From an uncultured Bacteroidales bacterium (GTDB lineage: Bacteria; Bacteroidota; Bacteroidia; Bacteroidales; P3): a stretch of DNA of 25,890 nucleotides. Below the pieces are notes generated by a model that was not told the DNA's origin, ran no database searches, and saw nothing but the letters and a program-made list of their open reading frames with translations. The stretch spans positions 1 through 25,890 of the forward strand of contig CALEFF010000003.1 of the NCBI GenBank assembly GCA_937876865.1. The letters are read 5' to 3'. Made by a program: the position numbers and the translations under genes. Of this stretch, positions 1 to 8,497 are shown in pieces (position 1 is the first letter of the stretch; each line of letters opens with the position of its first letter).

Positions 1-8
1 TATTATTT

Positions 9-1235
9 TCATAAATTACTTATTTGAGAATAAAATTCTTTGGCTATTTTGTCTCTATTGAAATTCTCACTTACGTATTTCAATCCGTTTTCTCCTAATT
101 CTGCTACGAGATTTCTATCGTTGTATAGTTTTAATATTTGTTTTGCTAAGTCTTCGCTGTCTTCTGGTGTGAAGGATACTCCACATTTTCCTTGTTTTAT
201 GAATAATTCTTCTGCTTCTCCTTCAACGCCTAAGATAATAGGCTTTTTTAGTGCGAGATTTTCAAATATTTTTGATGGAATTGCTCCTTTGAATAGGTCT
301 AATCTCTTTAAAGGAATTATGCTTGCATTAGTGTCAGTTATTATTTTTTGCATTTGACTTTTTGGTACAGCATCGAAAAATCTAAGGTTTGTTAATTGTA
401 AATCATCTTTTAGTTTTAATAGTTTTTCTTTCTCAGGTCCGTTGCCAAGTAGTATGAATTTTATGTTTTTATGGTCTTCTAATTTTTTAGCTGCATTTAA
501 TATTACTTCTAATCCTTGTGCATGCCCGATGATTCCTCCATAAAAGAGTATGAAGTCTTCTATTGAATAGTCGTTTTCTTGTCTCCAAATATTTTTTTCT
601 ACGTTTTTGTTTACATCGTAAAAGTTTATGTCTACGCCATTCTTTAACCAGTATACTTTTTTATTAGGAAATCTTTCTGAGATATTGTTTACTATTCCTT
701 GTGTCTGTCCGCTGATTAAGGCGGCTTTACGATAACAAAATTCTTCTAACTTTGTTGCCATAGAAAGAAGGGTTTTATTGGTTATTATGCCTAATTTCTC
801 TGCACTTTCTGGCCATAGGTCTGATACATTAAATAGTAATTTGGCTCCTTTTAGTTTTGCAACTAGGTAGGCTGTTATTCCAAGAAATAAAGGTGGACTT
901 TCTACCATTAAAACATCTTGTTTTTTTAATTTAAACGCTCCTACGAAAAAAGCACTTATTACAAAGGAAAAATAATTCAATAATCGTGAGATTATAGACT
1001 TGGATTGAGAAACGTAAATCCATGCACGATGGATTTTTAGTTCGTTAAGGGTTTCTCTGCAATAGCATTTGCCTTTGTAATTTTCATGGATTTTCATTTG
1101 TGGATAGTTAGGCATTGCTGTTAATACGCTAACATCTATTCCATTTTTTTGTAAACGTAGAGCAAGCTCATACAATCTGTTTTGCGGAGCACCAATTTCT
1201 GGTGGAAAATATTGTGTTAGTATTAGTAATTTCAT
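9..1235 (-). CDS. GT4-family (WbuB-like) glycosyltransferase
   Basis: This is a 408-residue GT-B fold glycosyltransferase that probably adds a sugar from a nucleotide-sugar donor during surface polysaccharide or O-antigen synthesis, at the cytoplasmic face of the inner membrane. The N-terminal acceptor domain opens with LILTQYFPPEIGAPQNR (residues 4-20) and carries the WbuB-like stretch FNVSDLWPESAEKLGI (135-150). The C-terminal donor-binding domain has the glycine-rich FYGGIIGHAQGLE (231-243), LLGNGPEKEKL (262-272) and PSKIFENLALKKPII (320-334), where Glu325 is the likely donor-contacting residue. Full length; the stop lies only a few bases from the window edge. It is the last visible gene of the leftward unit, 12 bp after the TPR gene. 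The neighbours do not name its substrate. The family is confident; donor and acceptor are unknown. Confidence 0.88.
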   Translation of the reverse strand: MKLLILTQYFPPEIGAPQNRLYELALRLQKNGIDVSVLTAMPNYPQMKIHENYKGKCYCRETLNELKIHRAWIYVSQSKSIISRLLNYFSFVISAFFVGAFKLKKQDVLMVESPPLFLGITAYLVAKLKGAKLLFNVSDLWPESAEKLGIITNKTLLSMATKLEEFCYRKAALISGQTQGIVNNISERFPNKKVYWLKNGVDINFYDVNKNVEKNIWRQENDYSIEDFILFYGGIIGHAQGLEVILNAAKKLEDHKNIKFILLGNGPEKEKLLKLKDDLQLTNLRFFDAVPKSQMQKIITDTNASIIPLKRLDLFKGAIPSKIFENLALKKPIILGVEGEAEELFIKQGKCGVSFTPEDSEDLAKQILKLYNDRNLVAELGENGLKYVSENFNRDKIAKEFYSQISNL

Positions 1236-1247
1236 GTTCGTTTAAAA

Positions 1248-3044
1248 TTATAATTCGTTTAGAAGTTTTCTTGCTTCTATTACGTAAATGCTATTTGGGT
1301 AATCAATAATTATTTTTTCTAATGTTTCTTTCGCTAATGAGATTTCTTTTGTTTGGTTTAGGTATATATCGCTAAGAATGTATAAAGCGTCATCTGCTGT
1401 TAGCTCATAAGGATATTTTTTTAAGGATTCTTTTAAATATTCTTTTGCTTGTTCAAATTCTTTTTCAAGAATACTTATTTTTGCTCGTAGAATTAAAACC
1501 TCATCAAATAAAGGGTGATATAAATATGAAGTGTTTATTGAGTCTAAGTATTGTTTTGAAAGTGATAGGTTGTTGTATTCTATTTCTTTTTCTGCACTTG
1601 CAAATAGTCTAAGTCCGTTATATGTGCTATCTTGGTCAATATTCTCCTCTATAAGTATGCTATAACTCATTGCATCATTTGCAATAAGTTTTGTTGTTGA
1701 AGAGCGTAGGGCTTTAAATTGTGATAAGGCCCAAGGAATTTCGTTGTTGTAGTAGGAAAATAAGGCTTTCAAAAGTTTTGCTTCGTCTGCTAAATAACTA
1801 TTCTTACAATCTTTTTCTACTTGTGAGCAATAAAGACTTGCTTGCCACATATCTCCATATCTATTGTAGATTTTTGCAAGTAGTAGTTTTATTTCTCCTT
1901 TTTGATTTGTGGAAAAACCTTTGTTAATTGCTTCTTCTAACATATCAACTGCTTCTTGTGGCTTGTTTATGTAAAAGGCAAAGAAGTTACCCATTTGCAA
2001 TATTATTTCAAAACTTTCTTTTGAAAAAGAAAATTCTTTAAAAAAGGAAGTAAAGTCTGTTTCTAATTTAGTGAAATCGTTGTCTGTCTTTATGGGTTTG
2101 TCAATAAATTGTTTGTAGGAAAGAGATAAAGACAAAACTCTGCATCTTTGATAAAAGGCACTTTCTTTTCCTTTTTTCAATACATAGTTCACTGCTTTTA
2201 AAGCGTAGTCAAGGTTGTTAGAGTTTAGCATGTCTTCTCCAAAACTAAGCATTGTTGCTCCACTCCCTTCTTCAAATTTATTGTCTATTTGTTTTACTAA
2301 TTCAAATGATTTATCGTATTGTTTTGTTTGATTGTATAACCAAACTCCAAATTGAGCAAAATATGGATTATTTTTGTTTTTCTTCCAATAAGACTCCCAT
2401 TCTTGTTCTATAATTGGTGATACATCTTGATTGTTAGTGATAATGCCTAAGATATTTACTTCTATTTGTCTTATAGCCTTAGGATTGAGTTCTAATTGTG
2501 TTAAATATTCTTTTGCAATGTTTTGGTAATCTCCTTCTTGTAAAAAAATATTACTCAATTGCCAAGAATAAGCTGTGTTATCAAAGATGAGTTCCCTTCC
2601 TTTTAAGAAAACTGCTTTTGCTTCTGCCCAATGTCTTTTTGAAATGAATTCATTGCCCAAAGATTGTATATCGGAATTATTTGCTTTTAATGAAGAAAGT
2701 ATGTTCTTGAATAGTTTGTCTTTTTTATTTTTTTGATTTGTTTGTTCATATAGTAGGTATAAAGCAACTTTTGCTCTATAATCTTCGGAGAATTGCTTGA
2801 TTGCTTTCTTTAAATATGATTCTGCGTTTTTGTCTTCTCCAATTTCAAAAAAACACTCGCTGATAGAAAGGTATAAATCTATGTTATTTTTGTTTTGTTT
2901 GATAAATTCTTTATACATATCTATTGCTGCATTTACTTCGCCTTTATCTTTCAATATTTTTGCTTGCTCCAATTCAATTGGAGTTTGAGAATAAAGGCCT
3001 ATAAATGACAATAGGTAAATTAGTACAAAGAAAATCTTTTTCAT
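1248..3044 (-). CDS. Secreted tetratricopeptide-repeat (TPR) protein
   Basis: This 598-residue protein has a signal peptide (MKKIFFVLIYLLSFIGLYSQ, likely cleaved near residue 19) and no further membrane segment, so it is predicted to be periplasmic or outer-membrane associated. Most of the chain is helical TPR-like repeats. The clearest lie at residues 20-125 (AKILKDKGEVNAAIDMYKEF and the following SECFFEIGEDKNAESYLKKA) and in the last 90 residues (AKISILEKEFEQAKEYLKES, then SDIYLNQTKEISLAKETLEK). TPRs usually serve as protein-binding scaffolds; no catalytic domain is visible. Its ATG shares one base with the yicC stop (TAATG), which suggests translational coupling. No specific partner can be named. 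Such long secreted TPR proteins are common in Bacteroidetes. Confidence 0.8.
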   Translation of the reverse strand: MKKIFFVLIYLLSFIGLYSQTPIELEQAKILKDKGEVNAAIDMYKEFIKQNKNNIDLYLSISECFFEIGEDKNAESYLKKAIKQFSEDYRAKVALYLLYEQTNQKNKKDKLFKNILSSLKANNSDIQSLGNEFISKRHWAEAKAVFLKGRELIFDNTAYSWQLSNIFLQEGDYQNIAKEYLTQLELNPKAIRQIEVNILGIITNNQDVSPIIEQEWESYWKKNKNNPYFAQFGVWLYNQTKQYDKSFELVKQIDNKFEEGSGATMLSFGEDMLNSNNLDYALKAVNYVLKKGKESAFYQRCRVLSLSLSYKQFIDKPIKTDNDFTKLETDFTSFFKEFSFSKESFEIILQMGNFFAFYINKPQEAVDMLEEAINKGFSTNQKGEIKLLLAKIYNRYGDMWQASLYCSQVEKDCKNSYLADEAKLLKALFSYYNNEIPWALSQFKALRSSTTKLIANDAMSYSILIEENIDQDSTYNGLRLFASAEKEIEYNNLSLSKQYLDSINTSYLYHPLFDEVLILRAKISILEKEFEQAKEYLKESLKKYPYELTADDALYILSDIYLNQTKEISLAKETLEKIIIDYPNSIYVIEARKLLNEL

Positions 3045-3916
3045 TATAAGATATTAGCTAATTGTTCTTTTATTTTTTCTAATTCGTCCTTCATTTTAAC
3101 AACTATTGTCTGTATGTTAGCATTGTTAGCTTTAGAACCAAGGGTATTTATCTCACGTCCAATTTCCTGAGATATGAATCCTAATTTTTTACCTTGATTG
3201 ATTTCTTTGTCCATACATTGTTTGAAGTATTCAAGGTGTTGAGATAGTCTGACTTTTTCCTCGGTTATGTCAAGTTTTTCAAGGTAATAAATCATTTCTT
3301 GTTCTAAACGATTTTCGTTTATTTCTTCTATTGATAGTTCTTTTAACTTTGAGGTGAGTTTGGCTTTGATTTTGTTACAGCGTTCTTCTTCATAAATTTC
3401 TACTTCTTTGAGAAGTGTTGCTATAATATTGATTCTTTCTATAAAGTCTTTCTCTAATATTGCTCCTTCTGTTATTCGATAATCATTAAATCCAATAAGA
3501 GCTTCTTTTATCATAGAAAGAAATTTTGTTTTTTCTTCTTCTGATAGTTCGCTTTCTGTTTCGCTATTTCTAATTTCAGGGAGTGATAAAATGTACTCAA
3601 ACAATCTATCTGTGTTTGCGCCTACTTCATTTGCTAATTGATGTAATTGTTGATATGTTTGTTTGACTAAGTCTTCATTTATTTTGTTTATTGATAATTC
3701 TTTGTTGTTTTCAATTGTTATACAGCAATCTACTTTGCCTTTTATTACAGATTCAAGTAGTATATTCCTAATATCTAATTCTAATTCTCTCCATCTTGAA
3801 GGAATTTTTACACTTGCGTCAAATTGTTTGCTATTTAGCGATTTTATTTCCACTTTTAAGATTTGGTTTCCTATTTCTACAGAGGCTTTTCCAAAGCCTG
3901 TCATTGATTTTATCAT
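3044..3916 (-). CDS. yicC: YicC/YloC family endoribonuclease
   Basis: The protein (290 residues from the chosen start) matches the YicC family of stress-associated endoribonucleases. It begins MIKSMTGFGKASVE, the family's hallmark N-terminus, and ends with the DUF1732-type stretch containing REINTLGSKANNANIQ followed by VVKMKDELEKIKEQ. An in-frame ATG 36 bases upstream (3952) would add 12 residues. I reject it because that codon overlaps a strong Bacteroidetes -7 box at 3950-3957, so it would not be in the mRNA, and because family members start at MI(K/R)SMTGF. In many bacteria yicC is followed by gmk; here it is followed by the TPR gene instead. The stop overlaps the TPR start by one base. 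Family assignment is secure; the RNA targets are unknown. Confidence 0.92.
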   Translation of the reverse strand: MIKSMTGFGKASVEIGNQILKVEIKSLNSKQFDASVKIPSRWRELELDIRNILLESVIKGKVDCCITIENNKELSINKINEDLVKQTYQQLHQLANEVGANTDRLFEYILSLPEIRNSETESELSEEEKTKFLSMIKEALIGFNDYRITEGAILEKDFIERINIIATLLKEVEIYEEERCNKIKAKLTSKLKELSIEEINENRLEQEMIYYLEKLDITEEKVRLSQHLEYFKQCMDKEINQGKKLGFISQEIGREINTLGSKANNANIQTIVVKMKDELEKIKEQLANIL

Positions 3917-3949
3917 AAAAAAGTATTGAATTAGTTTAAAATATTGCCG

Positions 3950-3957
3950 CAAAAATA
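3950..3957 (-). promoter_or_regulatory. Bacteroidetes -7 promoter box for the yicC unit
   Basis: Read on the minus strand the sequence is TATTTTTG, an exact TAnnTTTG match. Transcription would start around 3943-3945, giving a leader of about 27 bases before the yicC ATG at 3916. No clean -33 TTTG is visible at the usual spacing; the 3976-3991 palindrome lies a little upstream of the expected place. This box fixes the start of yicC by excluding the upstream ATG at 3952. Confidence 0.65.
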
Positions 3958-3975
3958 CAAAAACCTTTTCTTTAT

Positions 3976-3991
3976 TCGTTTAATTAAACGA
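3976..3991. promoter_or_regulatory. Perfect 16-bp palindrome midway between divergent promoters
   Basis: TCGTTTAATTAAACGA is a perfect inverted repeat with no spacer. Its centre (3983.5) lies 26-27 bp from the inner edge of both outward-facing -7 boxes (3957 and 4011). Its position suits a dimeric regulator that controls both directions, or a shared upstream promoter element. That role is inferred from position and symmetry only; AT-rich palindromes can arise by chance. Confidence 0.4.
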
Positions 3992-4010
3992 TAAATCAAA
4001 CAAAAATTAT

Positions 4011-4018
4011 TATTTTTG
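4011..4018 (+). promoter_or_regulatory. Bacteroidetes -7 promoter box for the 4043-13978 operon
   Basis: TATTTTTG is an exact TAnnTTTG match 24 bases before the first ATG of the nine-gene run, giving a leader of about 19 bases. No convincing -33 TTTG is seen at 19-21 bp spacing. No other good -7 box occurs between these genes, so this may serve the whole run. Confidence 0.65.
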
Positions 4019-4042
4019 CCTTCTAAAATAAAATAAAACGAT

Positions 4043-4717
4043 ATGTATATAGTAGTATTTGTAGTATTGATGCTTTTAAGTATGATTGTTTCATACAGAT
4101 TAAATTCAAAGTTTAAGCAATATTCTAAGATACAACTACAAGGTAACTTAACGGGGAAAGATATTGCAGAAATAATGTTGAAAAATCATGATGTATTAGA
4201 TGTAAGTGTGCAATGTACAGAAGGATTTTTGACAGACCATTATGATCCTACTCGAAAAATAATTAATTTATCGAAGGAGGTGTATTATGGCAATAATATT
4301 TCTGCAGCAGCTGTTGCCGCACATGAAACAGGACATGCAATACAACACGCAGAAGCATATTCGTGGTTAACACTTCGTACAAAATTAGTTCCAATCGTTA
4401 ATTTCTCTTCAAGATGGATAACTTGGATACTTTTAGCTGGTGTATTATTAATAAATGTCTTTCCAAATTTACTTCTAATAGGCATAATTTTATTTGCAAC
4501 TACAACTTTATTTAGCTTCGTTACGCTACCGGTTGAAATAAATGCGTCAAATCGTGCTATAAATTGGTTAGAAAATGTTGTTACTTACGAACAATTACCA
4601 AAAGCAAAACATGCTTTAAAATTAGCAGCCTATACATACGTAATAGCAGCTTTATCGTCTTTGGCTACTCTATTACATTATGTAATGATATTTTTAGGAA
4701 ATAGTGATGAGGATTAA
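4043..4717 (+). CDS. YugP-type membrane zinc metallopeptidase (Zn_peptidase_2)
   Basis: This 224-residue inner-membrane protein has an N-terminal membrane segment (residues 2-18) and two or more further segments (about 125-162 and 190-215). The zinc-binding motif HETGH is at residues 94-98 (HExxH, catalytic Glu95). A conserved downstream stretch, LPVEINASNRA (162-172), probably supplies the third ligand, Glu165. Length and layout fit the YugP/PF04298 family of neutral zinc peptidases; their substrates are poorly known. The start lies about 19 bases after a predicted transcription start. It leads the operon, 14 bp ahead of the PASTA gene, which suggests a cell-envelope role, but no substrate can be named. 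Confidence 0.88.
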   Translation: MYIVVFVVLMLLSMIVSYRLNSKFKQYSKIQLQGNLTGKDIAEIMLKNHDVLDVSVQCTEGFLTDHYDPTRKIINLSKEVYYGNNISAAAVAAHETGHAIQHAEAYSWLTLRTKLVPIVNFSSRWITWILLAGVLLINVFPNLLLIGIILFATTTLFSFVTLPVEINASNRAINWLENVVTYEQLPKAKHALKLAAYTYVIAALSSLATLLHYVMIFLGNSDED

Positions 4718-4731
4718 AAATAAATAGAAAT

Positions 4732-5592
4732 ATGTCTATTAAAGATTTTTTAAAGAGCAAAAGTTTTTTTATTCATTTGGGGCTAATTGTCGTTAGTTTC
4801 TTTGTTATTATTTTGTTAATATTCTTTTCTTTAAAAATATATACTCGACATGGGAAAGAATATATTGTTCCAGATATTAGCGGAAAATTGATTCAGGAAA
4901 TAGAACAAATGGAGGAAATGTCTCCTTTTAACATAGTAATAATAGATTCTATATTCCAAGAAGAAACTCCTTCGGGGACAATATTAAGTCAAGAACCTGT
5001 TGCAAATTCTAAAGCAAAAAAAGGTCGAAAGATATATTTAACCATAGCATCTTTTTCAGGTGATGATATTGATATGCCATCTTGCGTAGATATGAGTCTG
5101 AAATTAGCTGTACAAACATTAACTGATGTTGGTCTTAGGATAGGGAATATTAGTTTTGTGCAAGGAGATATTTCTAATATAGTTGTTGCTCAACAAAAAA
5201 ATGGAAAACAAATTAGACAAAACACGAAAGTGAAACGTGGAGAAGTAATAGATTTAGTCGTAGAAATGACAGAATCTCAAACAACAACGAATATGCCAGA
5301 TATTTTAGGCAAAACAGAAGAAGAAGCAGAGAAAATGTTGTGGGCAGCAGGACTTAATGTTGGAAAAAAAGATTTTGAAGGGAAGAAAGATAAGAATCAT
5401 TCAAGGGTTGTAAGTTATCAGCCAACGTTTCAAGGCTTATCATTAGGCACAACCGTTTCTTTGTATTTTATAAACGATACAAAGAATAGTTATAAGAAAG
5501 CAAAAAGGGATTTTGAAGAGCAGTTGATTTTAGAACAGAGTCAATTTGAGGATTGGTCTGAAATCACGGAAGGAAATGTTGTTGAAATATGA
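4732..5592 (+). CDS. Membrane-anchored protein with three PASTA domains
   Basis: This 286-residue protein has a short cytoplasmic N-terminus, one membrane helix (about residues 13-35) and then three tandem PASTA domains outside the cytoplasm (about 43-108, 111-183 and 187-252), each opening with a P-D/S-x-x-G/D-type turn such as VPDISGK or MPDILGK. PASTA domains bind peptidoglycan or beta-lactam-like ligands in Gram-positive PBPs and Ser/Thr kinases; here no kinase or transpeptidase domain is attached. Bacteroidetes often carry such stand-alone PASTA proteins near rluD. Here a T9SS cargo gene lies between the two and overlaps this gene's stop by four bases (ATGA). A role in sensing or binding the cell wall is inferred. 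Confidence 0.87.
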   Translation: MSIKDFLKSKSFFIHLGLIVVSFFVIILLIFFSLKIYTRHGKEYIVPDISGKLIQEIEQMEEMSPFNIVIIDSIFQEETPSGTILSQEPVANSKAKKGRKIYLTIASFSGDDIDMPSCVDMSLKLAVQTLTDVGLRIGNISFVQGDISNIVVAQQKNGKQIRQNTKVKRGEVIDLVVEMTESQTTTNMPDILGKTEEEAEKMLWAAGLNVGKKDFEGKKDKNHSRVVSYQPTFQGLSLGTTVSLYFINDTKNSYKKAKRDFEEQLILEQSQFEDWSEITEGNVVEI

Positions 5593-7472
5593 GACGTTTT
5601 TTCTTAGTTTTGATTTTAGTTTTACAAACTATTTCTTTGGTTCAAGCACAACTTGTTTTAGTTCCTGCTTCAAGCGTAAATAAACAGCAATTACCTAAAA
5701 ATATTGAAACGAATTACAATCAGATACCATTTGTTGATGATTTTTCTTCTTACCAAGGATTGCCTAATCAATTAAAATGGCAATCAACAAATGTCATAGT
5801 GAATTCAAATTACCAATTTAATCCACCAACAGTAGGAGTTGTTACATTAGATGTAATAGATATTTTTGGAAAACTTTATCCTAATGCAACAACTACAAGT
5901 TTTGAAGCAGATACTCTTTTATCGCAACCAATAAGATTAGATTCTATCGTTTCTCCTACAAGACAAAAACTTTCAAAAAGTGATTCCATTTATTTTAGTT
6001 TTTATATTCAACCAGCAGGAAGCAATGGACAACCTTGGGAAACAATAGGTTCTCTACCCTCTTATTCAGATTCTATAATATTAGATTTTTTTAGTCCAGA
6101 AAATGGTTGGGAAAAAGTATGGGCTATGGGAGGTATTCCTTTGGATTCCTTATTTGCCCAAGAAAAAGCTTACTATAAATACGTAATGATTCCAATTACA
6201 GAAGATAAATATTTTACAAAAGAATTTAGATTTCGTTTTCGCAATATAGCCTCATTAAATAATAATCCACAACTTGCATATATTGGTAATTGTGACCAAT
6301 GGAATATAGATTATGTGTACCTTGATAAAAACAGAAGCATAATAGATACAGTAATACGAGAGTTAGCTTTCGTAGATCCTGCACCCTCAATGTTAAAACG
6401 CTATCAAGCAATGCCAGCAAACCAATATACAGAACAGGAAATAGCAGATAGTTTGCAAATTAAAATAATCAATTTATATTCTGAAGCACTTAGTTCTGTA
6501 TATAAATATTTTATTAAAGATGAACAAGAGAATATTCTACATACATACGATGGTGGATTTGAAAACATTTCTCCTTACATAACAACTCTTTCATATCAAG
6601 ATGCACTTTCGCATTGCAGACCAATAGTTGATTATAATTTTCCTATAAATGAGGATAATTGGCGAACATTTTCAATAATTCATACGATAAAAGAAGGCGT
6701 TGGACAAGATGTGCTTGCTTCCAACGACACTATATCTTTTATCCAAAAATTTGAAAACTATTTTGCTTATGACGATGGCAGTGCTGAAAATGGAATAGGA
6801 GTAGAACCAATAGCGGGCTCTCATTTAGCAGTTGCATTTGACCTAAATAAATCAGATACTTTAACAGCAGTAGATATATATTTTAATTCTGCATTAAACG
6901 AGGCTAATCTCAAACAATTTTATCTTTGTGTTTGGACCTCATTAAATGGAATCCCTTATCAAATGATACATAAAACCGAAAGATTAACTCCAATTAGCGA
7001 TAGTTTGAACCGTTTTGTAAGATTTGAATTAGGAGAACAAATGGTATTAGAAGAAGGAGTATTTTTTATTAGCCTACAAACAAAAGGTAACGATTATTTG
7101 AATATAGGATTTGACAGAAATACTAATTCTTCTCAATATACCTATTCAAAAACAGGAGTGAATTGGGAACAATCTTTCTTGAAAGGTTCTATAATGCTAA
7201 GACCTTATTTTGGATATAAAGCGTTGGTCGGGTTAAATGAAGCAGATCAAGAAATAGACTTTAATTTTTATCCTAATCCGACCTCATCAAAAATATTTTT
7301 TCAAGGGATAAATGATGCGGAAAAGCAAATTATGGATATGAATGGTAGATTGCTATTTTCAACTTATGAAAACGAAATAGACTTATCTCAACTTTCGCAA
7401 GGAATTTATATTCTTAGATTAGAAAATAAGGAAGGCATAGTAGCAATTCGCAAAATAGTAAAAACAAAGTAA
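5589..7472 (+). CDS. T9SS type A sorting-domain secreted protein
   Basis: This 627-residue secreted protein has a signal peptide ending near residue 20 (LVQAQ). Its C-terminal sorting domain covers about residues 555-627: FNFYPNPTSSKIFF, then MDMNGRLLF, then LSQGIYILRLENKEG. Such domains direct export across the outer membrane by the type IX system and are usually removed on delivery. The large middle region looks like beta-sandwich material with no catalytic motif I recognise. It starts inside the PASTA stop codon (ATGA overlap), and its stop shares a base with the rluD ATG (TAATG). Placing a surface protein between PASTA and rluD is unusual and suggests co-expression with envelope functions. 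Its specific role is unknown. Confidence 0.88.
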   Translation: MRRFFLVLILVLQTISLVQAQLVLVPASSVNKQQLPKNIETNYNQIPFVDDFSSYQGLPNQLKWQSTNVIVNSNYQFNPPTVGVVTLDVIDIFGKLYPNATTTSFEADTLLSQPIRLDSIVSPTRQKLSKSDSIYFSFYIQPAGSNGQPWETIGSLPSYSDSIILDFFSPENGWEKVWAMGGIPLDSLFAQEKAYYKYVMIPITEDKYFTKEFRFRFRNIASLNNNPQLAYIGNCDQWNIDYVYLDKNRSIIDTVIRELAFVDPAPSMLKRYQAMPANQYTEQEIADSLQIKIINLYSEALSSVYKYFIKDEQENILHTYDGGFENISPYITTLSYQDALSHCRPIVDYNFPINEDNWRTFSIIHTIKEGVGQDVLASNDTISFIQKFENYFAYDDGSAENGIGVEPIAGSHLAVAFDLNKSDTLTAVDIYFNSALNEANLKQFYLCVWTSLNGIPYQMIHKTERLTPISDSLNRFVRFELGEQMVLEEGVFFISLQTKGNDYLNIGFDRNTNSSQYTYSKTGVNWEQSFLKGSIMLRPYFGYKALVGLNEADQEIDFNFYPNPTSSKIFFQGINDAEKQIMDMNGRLLFSTYENEIDLSQLSQGIYILRLENKEGIVAIRKIVKTK

Positions 7473-8494
7473 TGCAAGAGGAACAAAACATACAAGAAGA
7501 ACAAGAATTATACGAGAATTATAGAGTTGTAGTAGATAAAGGTCAAAGCCTTTTAAGGATTGATAAATATCTTGTAGATAGAATAGAAGGTGCTTCACGA
7601 AATAAAATTCAATTAGCAATAAAAGCCGATTGTGTAAAAGTTAATGACAAAGCCGTAAAGGTTAATTATAGAGTAAAACCAGGAGATTTAATACAAGTTT
7701 TCCTTACTACCGAACCACGAGAGATAGAAATCATTCCACAAAATATTCCGATAGACATTGTTTATGAAGACAATGATGTAATAGTTGTTAATAAACCTGC
7801 CTCAATGGTAGTGCATCCAGGTTATGGAAATTACACTTCTACACTTCTTAATGCATTAACATATCATTTTCAACAGAATGAATCAAGTGAAGTAAAACCT
7901 TTGCTTGTTCATCGTATAGATAAAGACACTACGGGATTGCTTTTGGTTGCTAAAAATGAATATGCACAAACTTTTTTAGCTAAACAATTTTTTGATCACA
8001 CAACCGAAAGAAAATATACTGCACTTGTATGGGGTGATTTAAAGGAAGAAGAAGGAACAATTGAAGGAAACATTGGTCGAAGTCTAAAAGATAGAAAAGT
8101 AATGGCGGTTTTCCCTGATGGTGATTATGGAAAAACAGCAATAACTCATTGGAAAGTTTTAAAAAGATTTGGATATGTTACCTTGGTTGAGTGTCAATTA
8201 GAAACAGGACGTACACATCAAATTCGTGCACACATGCGTTATGTTGGACATCCTTTGTTTGCAGATGCTACATACGGAGGAGACCAAATTCTTAAAGGCA
8301 CTACATTTAGTAAATATAAACAATTCATCAATAATTGTTTTCAAATAATTTCTCGTCAAGCACTTCATGCTACTACAATAGGATTTCTTCACCCAACAAA
8401 ACTTGAAAGAATGAATTTTAGTAGCACCCTACCACAAGATATGAAAGATGTGATTGAGAAATGGGAAGCTTACACAACTGCTAATAAACAATAG
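7472..8494 (+). CDS. rluD: RluD-like 23S rRNA pseudouridine synthase (RluA family)
   Basis: This 340-residue enzyme converts specific uridines in large-subunit rRNA to pseudouridine. An S4 RNA-binding domain covers about residues 27-78 (LRIDKYLVDRIEGASRNKIQ). The catalytic domain follows, with the nucleophilic aspartate D150 in HRIDKDTTGLLLVAKN and the GRTHQIRAHM motif later on, both as in RluD. Length is typical. The start ATG overlaps the previous stop by one base. By family and context the likely target is helix 69 of 23S rRNA, but RluA-type paralogues are hard to separate by eye, so the exact site is inferred. Confidence 0.92.
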   Translation: MQEEQNIQEEQELYENYRVVVDKGQSLLRIDKYLVDRIEGASRNKIQLAIKADCVKVNDKAVKVNYRVKPGDLIQVFLTTEPREIEIIPQNIPIDIVYEDNDVIVVNKPASMVVHPGYGNYTSTLLNALTYHFQQNESSEVKPLLVHRIDKDTTGLLLVAKNEYAQTFLAKQFFDHTTERKYTALVWGDLKEEEGTIEGNIGRSLKDRKVMAVFPDGDYGKTAITHWKVLKRFGYVTLVECQLETGRTHQIRAHMRYVGHPLFADATYGGDQILKGTTFSKYKQFINNCFQIISRQALHATTIGFLHPTKLERMNFSSTLPQDMKDVIEKWEAYTTANKQ

Positions 8495-8497
8495 ATT

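Noticed and set aside
40..357. Open frame on the plus strand inside the glycosyltransferase gene
   Set aside because: Antisense to a well-supported GT4 gene and without recognisable protein features.
5589..7472. Possible hydrolase or adhesin function for the 627-residue T9SS protein
   Set aside because: No catalytic or binding motif could be seen in the middle region, so only the secretion signals are claimed.
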